17,268 nucleotides of DNA from Planctomycetota bacterium (GTDB lineage Bacteria > Planctomycetota > GCA-002687715 > DRQF01): assembly GCA_024275615.1 (NCBI GenBank), contig JAJRYU010000284.1:1-17268 (forward strand), read 5' to 3'. The translations under genes were made by a program, and so were the position numbers. Under the pieces are notes generated by a model. That model was not told the origin of the DNA and did not search any database. It was given only the letters and a program-made list of their open reading frames with translations. Each line of letters starts with the position of its first letter. The stretch's first letter is position 1. Shown piece after piece: positions 8,099 through 14,826 of this stretch.

Positions 8099-9421
8099 CT
8101 ATTTTGATTTCCAGCCGAATTTCTTCGGGTCATAGGGCACGAGTTCTTGGGGGAATTTGTCGAGTAGCTCCTCGGCGCGTCGCCGAAGAGTGTCCACTCC
8201 GGCAAACAGATCTTTGGGTTGATATTGGAGATTCTCTAATGGCGGCACTCCGATGCCCTCAATCCCTCTTCCTTGGTTGAATCGCATCATATTGCTGTAT
8301 ATTGAAACGCGCAATTTGAAGAATCCAGATGGCAGTTCGAATTCTCGTTTCTGTGAGCTCATTCCAGCTGTTGGACCTTCACCAATCATGTAGGCGCGCC
8401 CGTCTTCCTTGAACATACCACTGGCGGTTTCTCCGGCGCTGGCGACGCTGCCGTCGACGATGACAACGATAGGACCACCGTAGTTCACAAGTCCTGAACT
8501 TCTGTGGGGCCGACCGAATGACATTGTCTTACCTTTGGGAATGAAGCGTCCAATGAGGGCTTCATGATCGAAGGAACCACCGGTATTACCCCGAAAATCA
8601 AGAATGAGCCCTTTGGGTTGGCCAACGGCTGCGAGTGCCTTGTCCACTTCACTGACAACCGTGCTCTTGCATCGTCGGATGTGGATGTAACCAAATCCAC
8701 TTGGTGTGAAGCCATAGCTCACGTCCCGTTTCCTCGTGATGGGCTTTGTACCTTCAGGAAGGAAGGGCGGACCGTTGGGGACCTGACGAGCGCGTTCGAA
8801 GATCAGTGTCTTTTTTTTCTTGCGACCTTTTTCATCTCTCACAACGAGTTTCCAGCGTTCACCTTTCTTGGCAACAAGGCCCCGGCCTAGGGCATAGAAC
8901 TCTGCATGTTGCGCGGTCGAAAAACTCTTGTATTGGCGATGAATTGCGATGCGTCCGGATAACCAGTCCAGGGGCTTCTCACCATTGACAGAAACGATTT
9001 CCATGCCCGGCACAAGGCCTGCGTTTCTTGCTCCACTCCAGGCGCTCTTGACGAAGATCTGGTCCTTCGTTCGCAACAGAAGCATGGCAGCTCCTGTGTA
9101 GTCTTTGAATTCAGGGAATGGATCGACATTCTGTGGGGCGTTCTTTCCCGGCGATAACGTCGCATGACCGTCACGAAGTTGCGCCAGCAGGCGAACTAGA
9201 AGTCTTGCATGCTGGCTGGGGCTCTTGGATTTGGCCGCTTCCTTGACGAAACTCCTACTGATCTTCTTCCACTTGATTCTCTTCTGCTTAATCAGCTCCT
9301 TAGCAAGCTTGGCAATTTCTTTTGTGGCAAACTTCATGTCCTTGATGTAGAGCTTTTTTTGTGCCGCCGTCGGCACGGCGAGGACGATGGAGAGAGCAAG
9401 GATGACTGTGAATTGTCGCAT
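8099..9421 (-). CDS. Secreted S41-family (tricorn/CtpA superfamily) serine peptidase
   Basis: The 440-residue protein begins with a Sec signal peptide (hydrophobic residues 4-17, likely cut after TAA20 before QKK), so it should act in the periplasm or outside. A Lys-rich helical N-terminal domain carries RDGHATL with the conserved His86, followed by a PDZ-like segment (about 108-150, GLVPGMEIVSVNG) and the peptidase core: LDFRGNTGG (274-282), then GSVASAGE with probable nucleophile Ser328 and Glu331. CtpA-type members carry a catalytic lysine 25 residues after the serine; here that position (353) is glycine, so a tricorn-like Ser-His arrangement with His86 is the better guess. The end GRGIEGIGVPP is typical of S41. 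The substrate is unknown; housekeeping turnover of envelope proteins is usual. An imperfect operator-like inverted repeat lies 38 bases upstream of the start. Confidence 0.88.
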   Translation of the reverse strand: MRQFTVILALSIVLAVPTAAQKKLYIKDMKFATKEIAKLAKELIKQKRIKWKKISRSFVKEAAKSKSPSQHARLLVRLLAQLRDGHATLSPGKNAPQNVDPFPEFKDYTGAAMLLLRTKDQIFVKSAWSGARNAGLVPGMEIVSVNGEKPLDWLSGRIAIHRQYKSFSTAQHAEFYALGRGLVAKKGERWKLVVRDEKGRKKKKTLIFERARQVPNGPPFLPEGTKPITRKRDVSYGFTPSGFGYIHIRRCKSTVVSEVDKALAAVGQPKGLILDFRGNTGGSFDHEALIGRFIPKGKTMSFGRPHRSSGLVNYGGPIVVIVDGSVASAGETASGMFKEDGRAYMIGEGPTAGMSSQKREFELPSGFFKLRVSIYSNMMRFNQGRGIEGIGVPPLENLQYQPKDLFAGVDTLRRRAEELLDKFPQELVPYDPKKFGWKSK

Positions 9422-9458
9422 GACACGATCTTAGCAAATGAACGCTGAGGGCGTGTTC

Positions 9459-9472
9459 ACAAGACCTCTTGT
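9459..9472. promoter_or_regulatory. Short palindrome upstream of the S41 peptidase gene
   Basis: ACAAGA and TCTTGT form a perfect 6-base inverted repeat around a CC centre, 38 bases before the ATG of the S41 peptidase. The position suits an operator or a small hairpin in the leader. It is short enough to occur by chance, and I see no second copy in the window. Confidence 0.25.
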
Positions 9473-9509
9473 CCTGGCGATATCATGGTCACAACCGTGG
9501 GATCTGCCC

Positions 9510-9528
9510 GGCCTGAACCACTCAGGCC
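9510..9528 (-). terminator. Hairpin after the Tyr/His/Gly-rich protein gene
   Basis: A perfect 7-base-pair GC-rich stem (GGCCTGA with TCAGGCC) encloses a 5-base loop and begins 11 bases after the stop codon of the small secreted protein. The placement fits a transcription terminator or mRNA 3'-end stabiliser. There is no T-run following it on the - strand, so it is not a textbook intrinsic terminator. Confidence 0.45.
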
Positions 9529-9539
9529 AGGCCAATGAG

Positions 9540-9836
9540 TTAGTGCCAATATGAGTTGTGGGAAAAGTGGCCGCCATAGCCGTAGCCATGGCCGTAGTCG
9601 TGGCCATAACCGTAGCCATAACTGTGCCCATAGTAGCGGCGGTAGCGGGGATAATAGTTGTAACGGCGGCCATAATGGGGCCGGTAGCTATAACGAAACC
9701 CGTAGTCGTAATGTCCGTAGTCGTGGCCGCCATAGTATCCGCCGTGGCCATAGTCATGGTGCCACTGGGCAGAGGCGGTGCCGCTGAAGAAAAACAAGGC
9801 TGCGGCTAACGAAAGAGTCATGATTCGGAATTTCAT
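9540..9836 (-). CDS. Small secreted Tyr/His/Gly-rich low-complexity protein
   Basis: The predicted product is 98 residues with a clear Sec signal peptide ending SGTASA, cut before QWHHD (after residue 23). The mature 75 residues are extremely biased: 22 Tyr and 12 His by my count, plus many Gly and Arg, in degenerate YGH, DYGH and GYGYG units. There is no Cys and no recognised fold. The start at 9836 is chosen because GGAGG sits five bases upstream and the signal peptide begins there; upstream in-frame ATGs at 9854 and further lie in or before that site. Functions for such secreted proteins include metal binding or surface/matrix structure, but this is inference from composition only. It stands alone with a likely promoter at 9869-9896 and a hairpin after the stop, so it is probably expressed independently. 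Confidence 0.75.
   Translation of the reverse strand: MKFRIMTLSLAAALFFFSGTASAQWHHDYGHGGYYGGHDYGHYDYGFRYSYRPHYGRRYNYYPRYRRYYGHSYGYGYGHDYGHGYGYGGHFSHNSYWH
9560..9760 (-). repeat. Degenerate short tandem repeats inside the Tyr/His/Gly-rich gene
   Basis: The + strand reads as recurring 6- to 12-base units of the type CCGTAG, CCATAG and CCGTGG, which are the codons for Tyr, Gly and His on the - strand. The units vary at third positions, so selection appears to act on the protein rather than on an exact DNA repeat. Several open frames seen in other phases here are by-products of this bias. Confidence 0.6.
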
Positions 9837-9868
9837 CGGAACCTCCATAGGTCCACCCATCAACTGCT

Positions 9869-9896
9869 CTTATAACGTACGGAACTCGACTGGTAA
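9869..9896 (-). promoter_or_regulatory. Possible sigma70-type promoter of the Tyr/His/Gly-rich gene
   Basis: On the - strand, TTACCA (9891-9896) and TATAAG (9869-9874) are separated by 16 bases and match the -35 and -10 consensus at four and five of six positions. The predicted transcript would start near 9862, leaving a leader of about 26 bases that contains the GGAGG ribosome-binding site. Supported by pattern only. Confidence 0.4.
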
Positions 9897-9899
9897 TTC

Positions 9900-9953
9900 C
9901 AGATTCTTTGCCATGAATCTGCTTACTTGCGCAAAAACTGCCTTCTCCGCAAG
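9900..9953 (-). other. Two stem-loops between the membrane-protein pair and the secreted-protein gene
   Basis: CAGATTC (9900-9906) pairs with GAATCTG (9915-9921) across an 8-base loop, and CTTGCG (9926-9931) pairs with CGCAAG (9948-9953) across a 16-base loop. They lie after the stop of the last membrane-protein gene and before the likely promoter of the next gene, so they may mark the 3' end of the long polysaccharide operon. Neither is followed by a clear T-run. Confidence 0.3.
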
Positions 9954-9970
9954 GTCGTGAATAATGTGGG

Positions 9971-10270
9971 TTAGGCGCGTCGTGCAGCGAAATTGTAGAA
10001 CAAGCAGATCGCTCGCCCTAGGGCATAACCGACAAAAAATCCCCACAACAGCCCAAAACAGGCACCGGGAAAGGTGACGCTGTACCCTGGGAAATATTGG
10101 GAGAGAAGCTCTAAATGTTGCCCAACATTTTCACCACCTTTGATGACCAACCACAGGGTTGCCGCAAAGAGGCCAAAACCAGTCAGCATACCTAGCGCCA
10201 TGCCCCAGACTCGACCGCTGAGCTGAGTGACATAGGTGCTCACGGCTTTCATTTCTTCTTCAGTGGTCAT
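9971..10270 (-). CDS. Small two-helix membrane protein, paralogue B ('bacteriophage holin'-like family)
   Basis: This 99-residue protein has a short charged N-terminus (MTTEEEMKAV) and two hydrophobic segments (about 21-43 and 66-88) separated by LLSQYFPGYSVTFPG, with the second helix carrying spaced glycines (GACFGLLWGFFVGYALG). It is clearly related to the gene just upstream (10267-10647). The YPGY...GLLWGxxxG pattern resembles a family of short bacterial membrane proteins that databases often label 'bacteriophage holin'; nothing phage-like is nearby, so that label is probably misleading. ATG 10270 overlaps the upstream stop (ATGA, 10267-10270), which fixes the start; an open extension back to 10471 is only the overlap region in another frame. 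Function unknown; co-transcription at the end of a polysaccharide operon suggests an envelope role. Confidence 0.7.
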   Translation of the reverse strand: MTTEEEMKAVSTYVTQLSGRVWGMALGMLTGFGLFAATLWLVIKGGENVGQHLELLSQYFPGYSVTFPGACFGLLWGFFVGYALGRAICLFYNFAARRA

Positions 10271-10647
10271 ATGTGATCCAAGAACTCGCGGTTTACAGAA
10301 AGATTGGCTTTTGCGCGAATTATGATTATCCAAACAGCGACAACAAAATTGCGTATGTAGGCGAACATCCAACCCATGACGAACCCCGTCCAAAGGCCCC
10401 AAAGTAGACCAATGAAAGCCCCGGTCCATGTTTCCGGGTTGTACCCTGTGAAATAGTGGGTCAGAAGCCAAAGGTGTTGAACGCGTGCAGGAGACACCAA
10501 GAGATGGCCTGCTGTGATCAGGAAAAACCCGAGTCCGAATGTCAGGCCGATCGAGATTCCCATGGCCCTCTTAATGAGGGGAGCAAACGCGAATCGCATT
10601 TCGCGTGGTAGCTCACTCAACTCGTTTTCCATCATTCGCTTATTCAT
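10267..10647 (-). CDS. Small two-helix membrane protein, paralogue A ('bacteriophage holin'-like family)
   Basis: The 126-residue protein has a charged cytoplasmic-looking N-terminus of about 28 residues and two main hydrophobic segments (about 29-51 and 75-112). The centre reads LLTHYFTGYNPETWTGAF and then GLLWGLWTGFVMG, the same pattern as its downstream neighbour, so the pair arose by tandem duplication. GGCGGA lies just before ATG 10647 as the ribosome-binding site. The stop TGA overlaps the neighbour's ATG, so the two are probably made in fixed proportion and may form a hetero-oligomer. The glycine-spaced second helix suits tight helix packing. It starts 22 bases after the deacetylase stop. 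No function is established; the family's 'holin' label rests on size and topology. Confidence 0.7.
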   Translation of the reverse strand: MNKRMMENELSELPREMRFAFAPLIKRAMGISIGLTFGLGFFLITAGHLLVSPARVQHLWLLTHYFTGYNPETWTGAFIGLLWGLWTGFVMGWMFAYIRNFVVAVWIIIIRAKANLSVNREFLDHI

Positions 10648-10669
10648 TTCCGCCTCAGTATACCATCAC

Positions 10670-11413
10670 TTACCCCCGAAACATGGGGACTGAGCGCCTC
10701 AATCTTCTCAGAAATCGACGTCTTTTTACGAAGTTTTCAAATCGACGACTGCCGAAACTCTCGAACAGGCCTGGACGGGCGAAATACCAAGTGTCGAGCC
10801 GCGGTATAGTCATCGGCTGAATCGAGCCGTCGACCAGGGCAAATTCAGTCGTGCAGGCCATTTTGACATGCCGAGAGGCCAGTTTTTCCACGCTTTCGTT
10901 GGAGTCCCCAAAGGGGTAAGCCAAAGTCTGGGGACGAATGCCGATATGTTTGTCGATCTCGGCCAAGCAGGACGCGATCTCATCTTCGACTTTGTTGGCG
11001 GAAAGTCGAGTGAGTAGACTGTGGGTCTTTGTGTGGCAGGCAATTTCACAGCCTTGTTCGGCGAGCTTCCCTAAGGCATCCCAGTTCAAAAGCGGTAGTT
11101 CAGGTATCGTTGGGGAGTTCTTCTCTGCCCACCGGTTGGTGCGTCCGGTCTTCGAACTTACAACGAACAAAGTTGCCTTTAGATTTCGCTCTTGTAGCCT
11201 GGGCCATGCGGTGTCGGCGAAATTGGCAAAAGCGTCATCGAAGGTAAGGGAGAGAACGTGCTCATTTGTTTCGCTGAGGGGAAATTCGGCAAAATTCGTT
11301 GTTCTCACATTGTTACCGACGATCCAATCGAGGTGTCGTTCAAATGCTTTCGGGTCCAAAGAGATCGGCGATTTCGATTTGTCCAAAGAATGATACATGA
11401 GAACGGCACGCAT
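10670..11413 (-). CDS. Polysaccharide deacetylase (NodB-homology, carbohydrate esterase 4)
   Basis: CE4 enzymes remove N- or O-acetyl groups from amino-sugar polymers with a divalent metal. This 247-residue protein has the family motifs in order: LTFDD with Asp59 (base) and Asp60 (metal), the metal-binding His pair H127 and H131 in CHTKTH, and the YPFG turn at 166-169. It opens with MRAVLMYHSL, a common beginning in this family. No signal peptide is seen, so it would act in the cytoplasm or on a lipid-linked intermediate rather than on exported polymer. The C-terminus is strongly basic (RRRFLRRLRR). It starts four bases after the epimerase stop and is followed by the two small membrane proteins. 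In exopolysaccharide systems deacetylation commonly adds positive charge and affects adhesion; that role is inferred here. Confidence 0.88.
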   Translation of the reverse strand: MRAVLMYHSLDKSKSPISLDPKAFERHLDWIVGNNVRTTNFAEFPLSETNEHVLSLTFDDAFANFADTAWPRLQERNLKATLFVVSSKTGRTNRWAEKNSPTIPELPLLNWDALGKLAEQGCEIACHTKTHSLLTRLSANKVEDEIASCLAEIDKHIGIRPQTLAYPFGDSNESVEKLASRHVKMACTTEFALVDGSIQPMTIPRLDTWYFARPGLFESFGSRRFENFVKRRRFLRRLRRSVPMFRG

Positions 11414-11417
11414 GGTT

Positions 11418-12401
11418 CTAACTTTCTCGCGCCAGAGTCGACTTTTGGTCTTTGATCACGTCACCGATGATTTCCGTCAGTGTTCGCTCGGGTTTGAAGC
11501 CTGTTGTTTCAAAGAGTCGATTCACATCTGGGATGCGCCGAGGCATGTCTTCGAATCCTTCGGCATAGGCCTCTTCATAAGGGATGAACTGAATCTCAGA
11601 ATGCGAATTCGCGGCATCGCGGACCCGTATGGCTAATTCTTCGATTGTGGTTTCTTCAGTTGAACCAACATTGAAGACACGACCGACGGCGTTGTCGGAA
11701 TTCATCAAACGAATGATTGCCTCGATAGCATCAAAGACATGTCCAAAGCAGCGAGCTTGCTTGCCATCGCCGTAGACGGTGATTGGTTCGTTCTTGAGCG
11801 CTTGACGGACGAAGTTGGGAAGCACCATGCCATAGCGGCCTGTTTGGCGTGGCCCCACAGTGTTGAAGAAGCGGACCATCGTGGCCGGTACATCCTTTTC
11901 AGTGCAATAGGCGAATGCCAACCATTCATCTAGGGCTTTTGAACAGGCATAGGCCCAGCGTGATCGACACGTTGCCCCCAAGGAAATGTCGTCGTCTTCA
12001 TGGAAGGGAACCTTTTCGCTCTTGCCATAGACTTCCGACGTCGAGGCGATGAGTACGCGTTTTTGTTTCGTGGCTGCAGCGCTTAGGACAACCTCTGTTG
12101 CCCTTACATTCGTCTCGATCGTGTGAACTGGACGCTCGACGATGAGCTTGACACCCACCGCAGCTGCCAAGTGAAAGGTGTAGTCAGCTTGATCAACAAG
12201 TTCGATCACGAGGGGCTCATCCAAACAGCTACCAACGCGAAGTTTGAAATCTTTGTTGTCGCGCATCGAAGCTACATTGTCGGCGGATCCAGTCGAAAGA
12301 TCATCCAAAACCGTGACAGCATGACCCAAGGAAAGGAGTCGTTCCGAGAGGTGAGAGCCGATAAATCCGGCTCCTCCGGTTATCAATATTCGCATATTCA
12401 A
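11418..12401 (-). CDS. NAD-dependent NDP-sugar epimerase/dehydratase
   Basis: The 327-residue extended short-chain dehydrogenase is complete: NAD-binding GGAGFIG (9-15), an IASTSEVYG segment (118-126) carrying the catalytic Ser/Thr, Y151-x3-K155 as the catalytic pair, then FFNTVGPRQTGRYGMVLP and YGDGKQ, both typical of NDP-sugar epimerases and decarboxylases. UDP-glucose 4-epimerase-like or UDP-glucuronate decarboxylase-like activities are both possible; the exact reaction is not readable. TTG 12401 is preferred as start because GGAG lies five bases upstream and the TTGA overlaps the stop of the preceding glycosyltransferase; the alternative ATG two codons later (12395) would be 11 bases from GGAG. 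It is the second such enzyme in the window, supplying nucleotide sugars to the right-hand operon. Confidence 0.88.
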   Translation of the reverse strand: MNMRILITGGAGFIGSHLSERLLSLGHAVTVLDDLSTGSADNVASMRDNKDFKLRVGSCLDEPLVIELVDQADYTFHLAAAVGVKLIVERPVHTIETNVRATEVVLSAAATKQKRVLIASTSEVYGKSEKVPFHEDDDISLGATCRSRWAYACSKALDEWLAFAYCTEKDVPATMVRFFNTVGPRQTGRYGMVLPNFVRQALKNEPITVYGDGKQARCFGHVFDAIEAIIRLMNSDNAVGRVFNVGSTEETTIEELAIRVRDAANSHSEIQFIPYEEAYAEGFEDMPRRIPDVNRLFETTGFKPERTLTEIIGDVIKDQKSTLARES

Positions 12402-13651
12402 TTTTTCTCCATTCGAGCCAGCAATTCGTGAGCACCCCTATTTCTTGCCGCATCACGAACAATCTCAAGATAGCGTGGTATCACCGCGCTTTCACACCAA
12501 TACTTGGCAAATGCGCGTTGGCCGGAGGAGCCTAAATCCCTCCTGAGCTTGGCATCGTCGCGAAATTCGTTCATGGCGGCAAGCAACTCTTCATCGTTAG
12601 CGAACAAACGGCCTGCTTGAGCTTTCTCGACGATTTCTGGGAACGGGCCCAGTCGTCGCGCGATGACGGGAGTCCCTTGGCGAAAGCTCTCAATCAAGAT
12701 GATGCCAAAAGTCTCAAAGCAGATGCTCGGAACAATAAGCGCCAAGGCAAAAGCATACCATGCACTCAATTCTTTGGGAGTGACCCGTCCGAGAAAATGA
12801 ACGCGGTTGTTGCCTTCAGCGAGTTCCTGCAGTTCTTGGCGATATTCGCCATCTCCAGCGATGACCAAATCTGCACCTTGGAATCTCTCGAACAGTGGGA
12901 TGACATCATCTAGTCCTTTGATTTTCTCAAGTCTGCCGACAAAGAGGAAAAAGGGCCTTGGATGTGGGTTTGCCACCGGAGCCTCCTGTTCACTGTCCAA
13001 GTCCGGCAAGAAGTACGGCATGACTGTCATGGGGCGTGGAAAGCCAAATTCTGCGTGCTTCTTGCGAGAAAACTCGCTCATGGCAACGAAGGTGTCAACA
13101 TGGTGAAGTTCACCATGCAGATAGCCGGTCCGTCGCCAAAGCTGCGGTGGTCTTCGGTATGAAAGAACACAGCGAAAACACTGCCTATCATCGCAGCGCT
13201 CGACGCCGTGGCGCCAAAGGACATGGCTCTCGCAGATCAACCAATGTTCGTGAGCCATGTAGATCTTAACGGCTTGCCCGAGCTTCAAGATACCGGGGCC
13301 ACCGATTAGCGATATGTTGTGGAAGTTGATGACGTCGAAGTCGCCTTCCTGAATTAGCTCGCGAATCTTGTTGCCATGAACGATCGGCCGGCCGGTTTGT
13401 TGGGTGAGGATGTTCGATAGCACACCCCACTTAGAACGGAGCGGAACTGTTCTCAGGCCTTCGGGTTCCAAATCTTCACTAATTGGTTCCTTTTGGGCGA
13501 GTGTCAGGTAGGCATCGGCGTCGTGAACCACTGTGACTTCATGGCCGGCACGGACCAGACCTCTGGCTAATCGTTGAATGCCGATTCCGTCACCACCGAA
13601 ATTGTAAGGTGGATAAAAGGTCGTCAACATGAGGAAGCGAAGCGGCTTCAT
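12398..13651 (-). CDS. GT4-family glycosyltransferase
   Basis: This 417-residue GT-B enzyme has an N-terminal acceptor domain beginning MLTTFYPPYNFGGDG and a C-terminal donor domain with FVGRLEKIKG (237-246) and the retaining-GT E-x7-E motif E313...E321 in FETFGIILIE. A cluster of cysteines (C140, C153, C158, C161) in the middle is a feature seen in some GT4 members and may bind a metal. It would transfer a nucleotide-activated sugar to a growing glycan at the cytoplasmic face. Its start overlaps the stop of the preceding GT4 (ATGA, 13648-13651), and its stop overlaps the next gene's TTG start. Sugar specificity is unknown. No membrane helix is predicted. Confidence 0.9.
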   Translation of the reverse strand: MKPLRFLMLTTFYPPYNFGGDGIGIQRLARGLVRAGHEVTVVHDADAYLTLAQKEPISEDLEPEGLRTVPLRSKWGVLSNILTQQTGRPIVHGNKIRELIQEGDFDVINFHNISLIGGPGILKLGQAVKIYMAHEHWLICESHVLWRHGVERCDDRQCFRCVLSYRRPPQLWRRTGYLHGELHHVDTFVAMSEFSRKKHAEFGFPRPMTVMPYFLPDLDSEQEAPVANPHPRPFFLFVGRLEKIKGLDDVIPLFERFQGADLVIAGDGEYRQELQELAEGNNRVHFLGRVTPKELSAWYAFALALIVPSICFETFGIILIESFRQGTPVIARRLGPFPEIVEKAQAGRLFANDEELLAAMNEFRDDAKLRRDLGSSGQRAFAKYWCESAVIPRYLEIVRDAARNRGAHELLARMEKN

Positions 13652-14826
13652 GAGGCGGCCTCGCAGATGTGAGTCATTGCTTGAGTGGCCGTCACATTCC
13701 AGTCGAGCGTTGAGGCTTTTGTGCGTGCAACCTGCGCCATCAACTCTCTTCCTCTCGGATCTCGAACGATGGCTTCCAAAGCATCGACCAGTCCTTGCGC
13801 GTTTCCTGGAGCGACAAAGATGCCCCCATCTTCAAGGATTGAGGGCAAAGGGCTTTCGGTGGTGGCGATGACCGCTGTACCACAGGCAGCCGCTTCAACA
13901 GCAGGGAGTCCAAAACCCTCGCAAGCGGACGGGAGGACCAATGCCAAGGACCCGGAAAGGAGTGCCGCCAATTTGTCGTCATCGACAAATCCTGTCCAAA
14001 TGACATCGTTTGCGAGCTGTAATGCGCTGATTTGTTTCTTGAGCTCCGCCTGATCGCCATGAAAAACATCTTCGTCCAGGGCACCCACCAAGAGCAACTT
14101 GATATCGCCTGAGCCTTGTTCACGTATCTTGGCGAAGGCCGTGATCAAATCTCCCACGTTTTTGTGCGGATTGAAGCCACCAACATAGATGAACCACGAG
14201 TCCGTAGGGGCCAGATCGTAGAGTCCTGCGACCTCGGAGATTCTTGTACTACTGCGAGGCGAAAAAACGGATGAAGGTGCATTCGATGCGGTACGGATGA
14301 GGCTTCTTGGAATACCCAGTACGTTTTCCAAGTCACCAGCGGCGTAATCCGAAATCGTCAGATACAGGTTGGCTTGTCTGATGGCACATTTGACTTTGAG
14401 ATTCCAAAACAACTGAGCCCGCTTGTTGCCAAAACATAGCTTGGGGAAGCGTTCAGCAATGGCGTCATGGACGCACAACAGAACCTTTTGCTTGCGACTT
14501 ATTGGAAACCAAGTGTAGACCGTCGGAAAAAAGAAGACGTCGACTCTCGACTTTTCAACGGCCCGCCTCAAACGCCACATGTCGATCAAGGAGCGTGATG
14601 TTGTCGAGGTCGCTGCTTTGGTGGGGGCGCGGGACAAGGCAACTGGAACGATGGTTGACTGATCAGCCAGCTCATCGACTAGGCTGGCGTTCTCAGCTTC
14701 GATGAAAATGATGAGCTCGTGTTCGGAGCAATTCCCAACCATGGCAGTGATGAGTTCTCGAGTATAACGGCCATATCCGCGCCCATTGGCCCACGATGTG
14801 GCATCGATGCCAATCCTCAAGCTCAT
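13648..14826 (-). CDS. GT4-family glycosyltransferase
   Basis: This 392-residue retaining glycosyltransferase of the GT-B fold opens with IGIDATSWANGRGYGRYTRE, the glycine-rich start common to GT4 mannosyl- and related transferases. The donor domain shows FIYVGGFNPHKN (212-223) and the E-x7-E pair E303...E311 in EGFGLPAVE. The start ATG overlaps the stop of the flavoprotein upstream (ATGA, 14823-14826), and the stop overlaps the next GT4 start, so the three genes are translated as a coupled run. No signal peptide or membrane segment is evident; it is probably a cytoplasmic or peripheral-membrane enzyme in repeat-unit assembly. The sugar donor and acceptor cannot be assigned from sequence alone. 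Confidence 0.9.
   Translation of the reverse strand: MSLRIGIDATSWANGRGYGRYTRELITAMVGNCSEHELIIFIEAENASLVDELADQSTIVPVALSRAPTKAATSTTSRSLIDMWRLRRAVEKSRVDVFFFPTVYTWFPISRKQKVLLCVHDAIAERFPKLCFGNKRAQLFWNLKVKCAIRQANLYLTISDYAAGDLENVLGIPRSLIRTASNAPSSVFSPRSSTRISEVAGLYDLAPTDSWFIYVGGFNPHKNVGDLITAFAKIREQGSGDIKLLLVGALDEDVFHGDQAELKKQISALQLANDVIWTGFVDDDKLAALLSGSLALVLPSACEGFGLPAVEAAACGTAVIATTESPLPSILEDGGIFVAPGNAQGLVDALEAIVRDPRGRELMAQVARTKASTLDWNVTATQAMTHICEAAS

Noticed and set aside
9560..9760. Possible CRISPR-like or microsatellite array
   Set aside because: Units are degenerate, short and in-frame; there are no spacers of uniform length and no cas genes.
9551..9809. Overlapping + strand and - strand frames with Ala/Thr/Val/Met-rich or Ser/Arg/Gly-rich translations
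   Set aside because: They are products of the short repeats encoding the Tyr/His/Gly-rich protein; only the 9540-9836 frame has a signal peptide and ribosome-binding site.
9971..10647. Prophage remnant, based on holin-like proteins
   Set aside because: No endolysin, integrase, terminase or structural phage gene is present, and the pair is fused into a sugar operon by overlaps.
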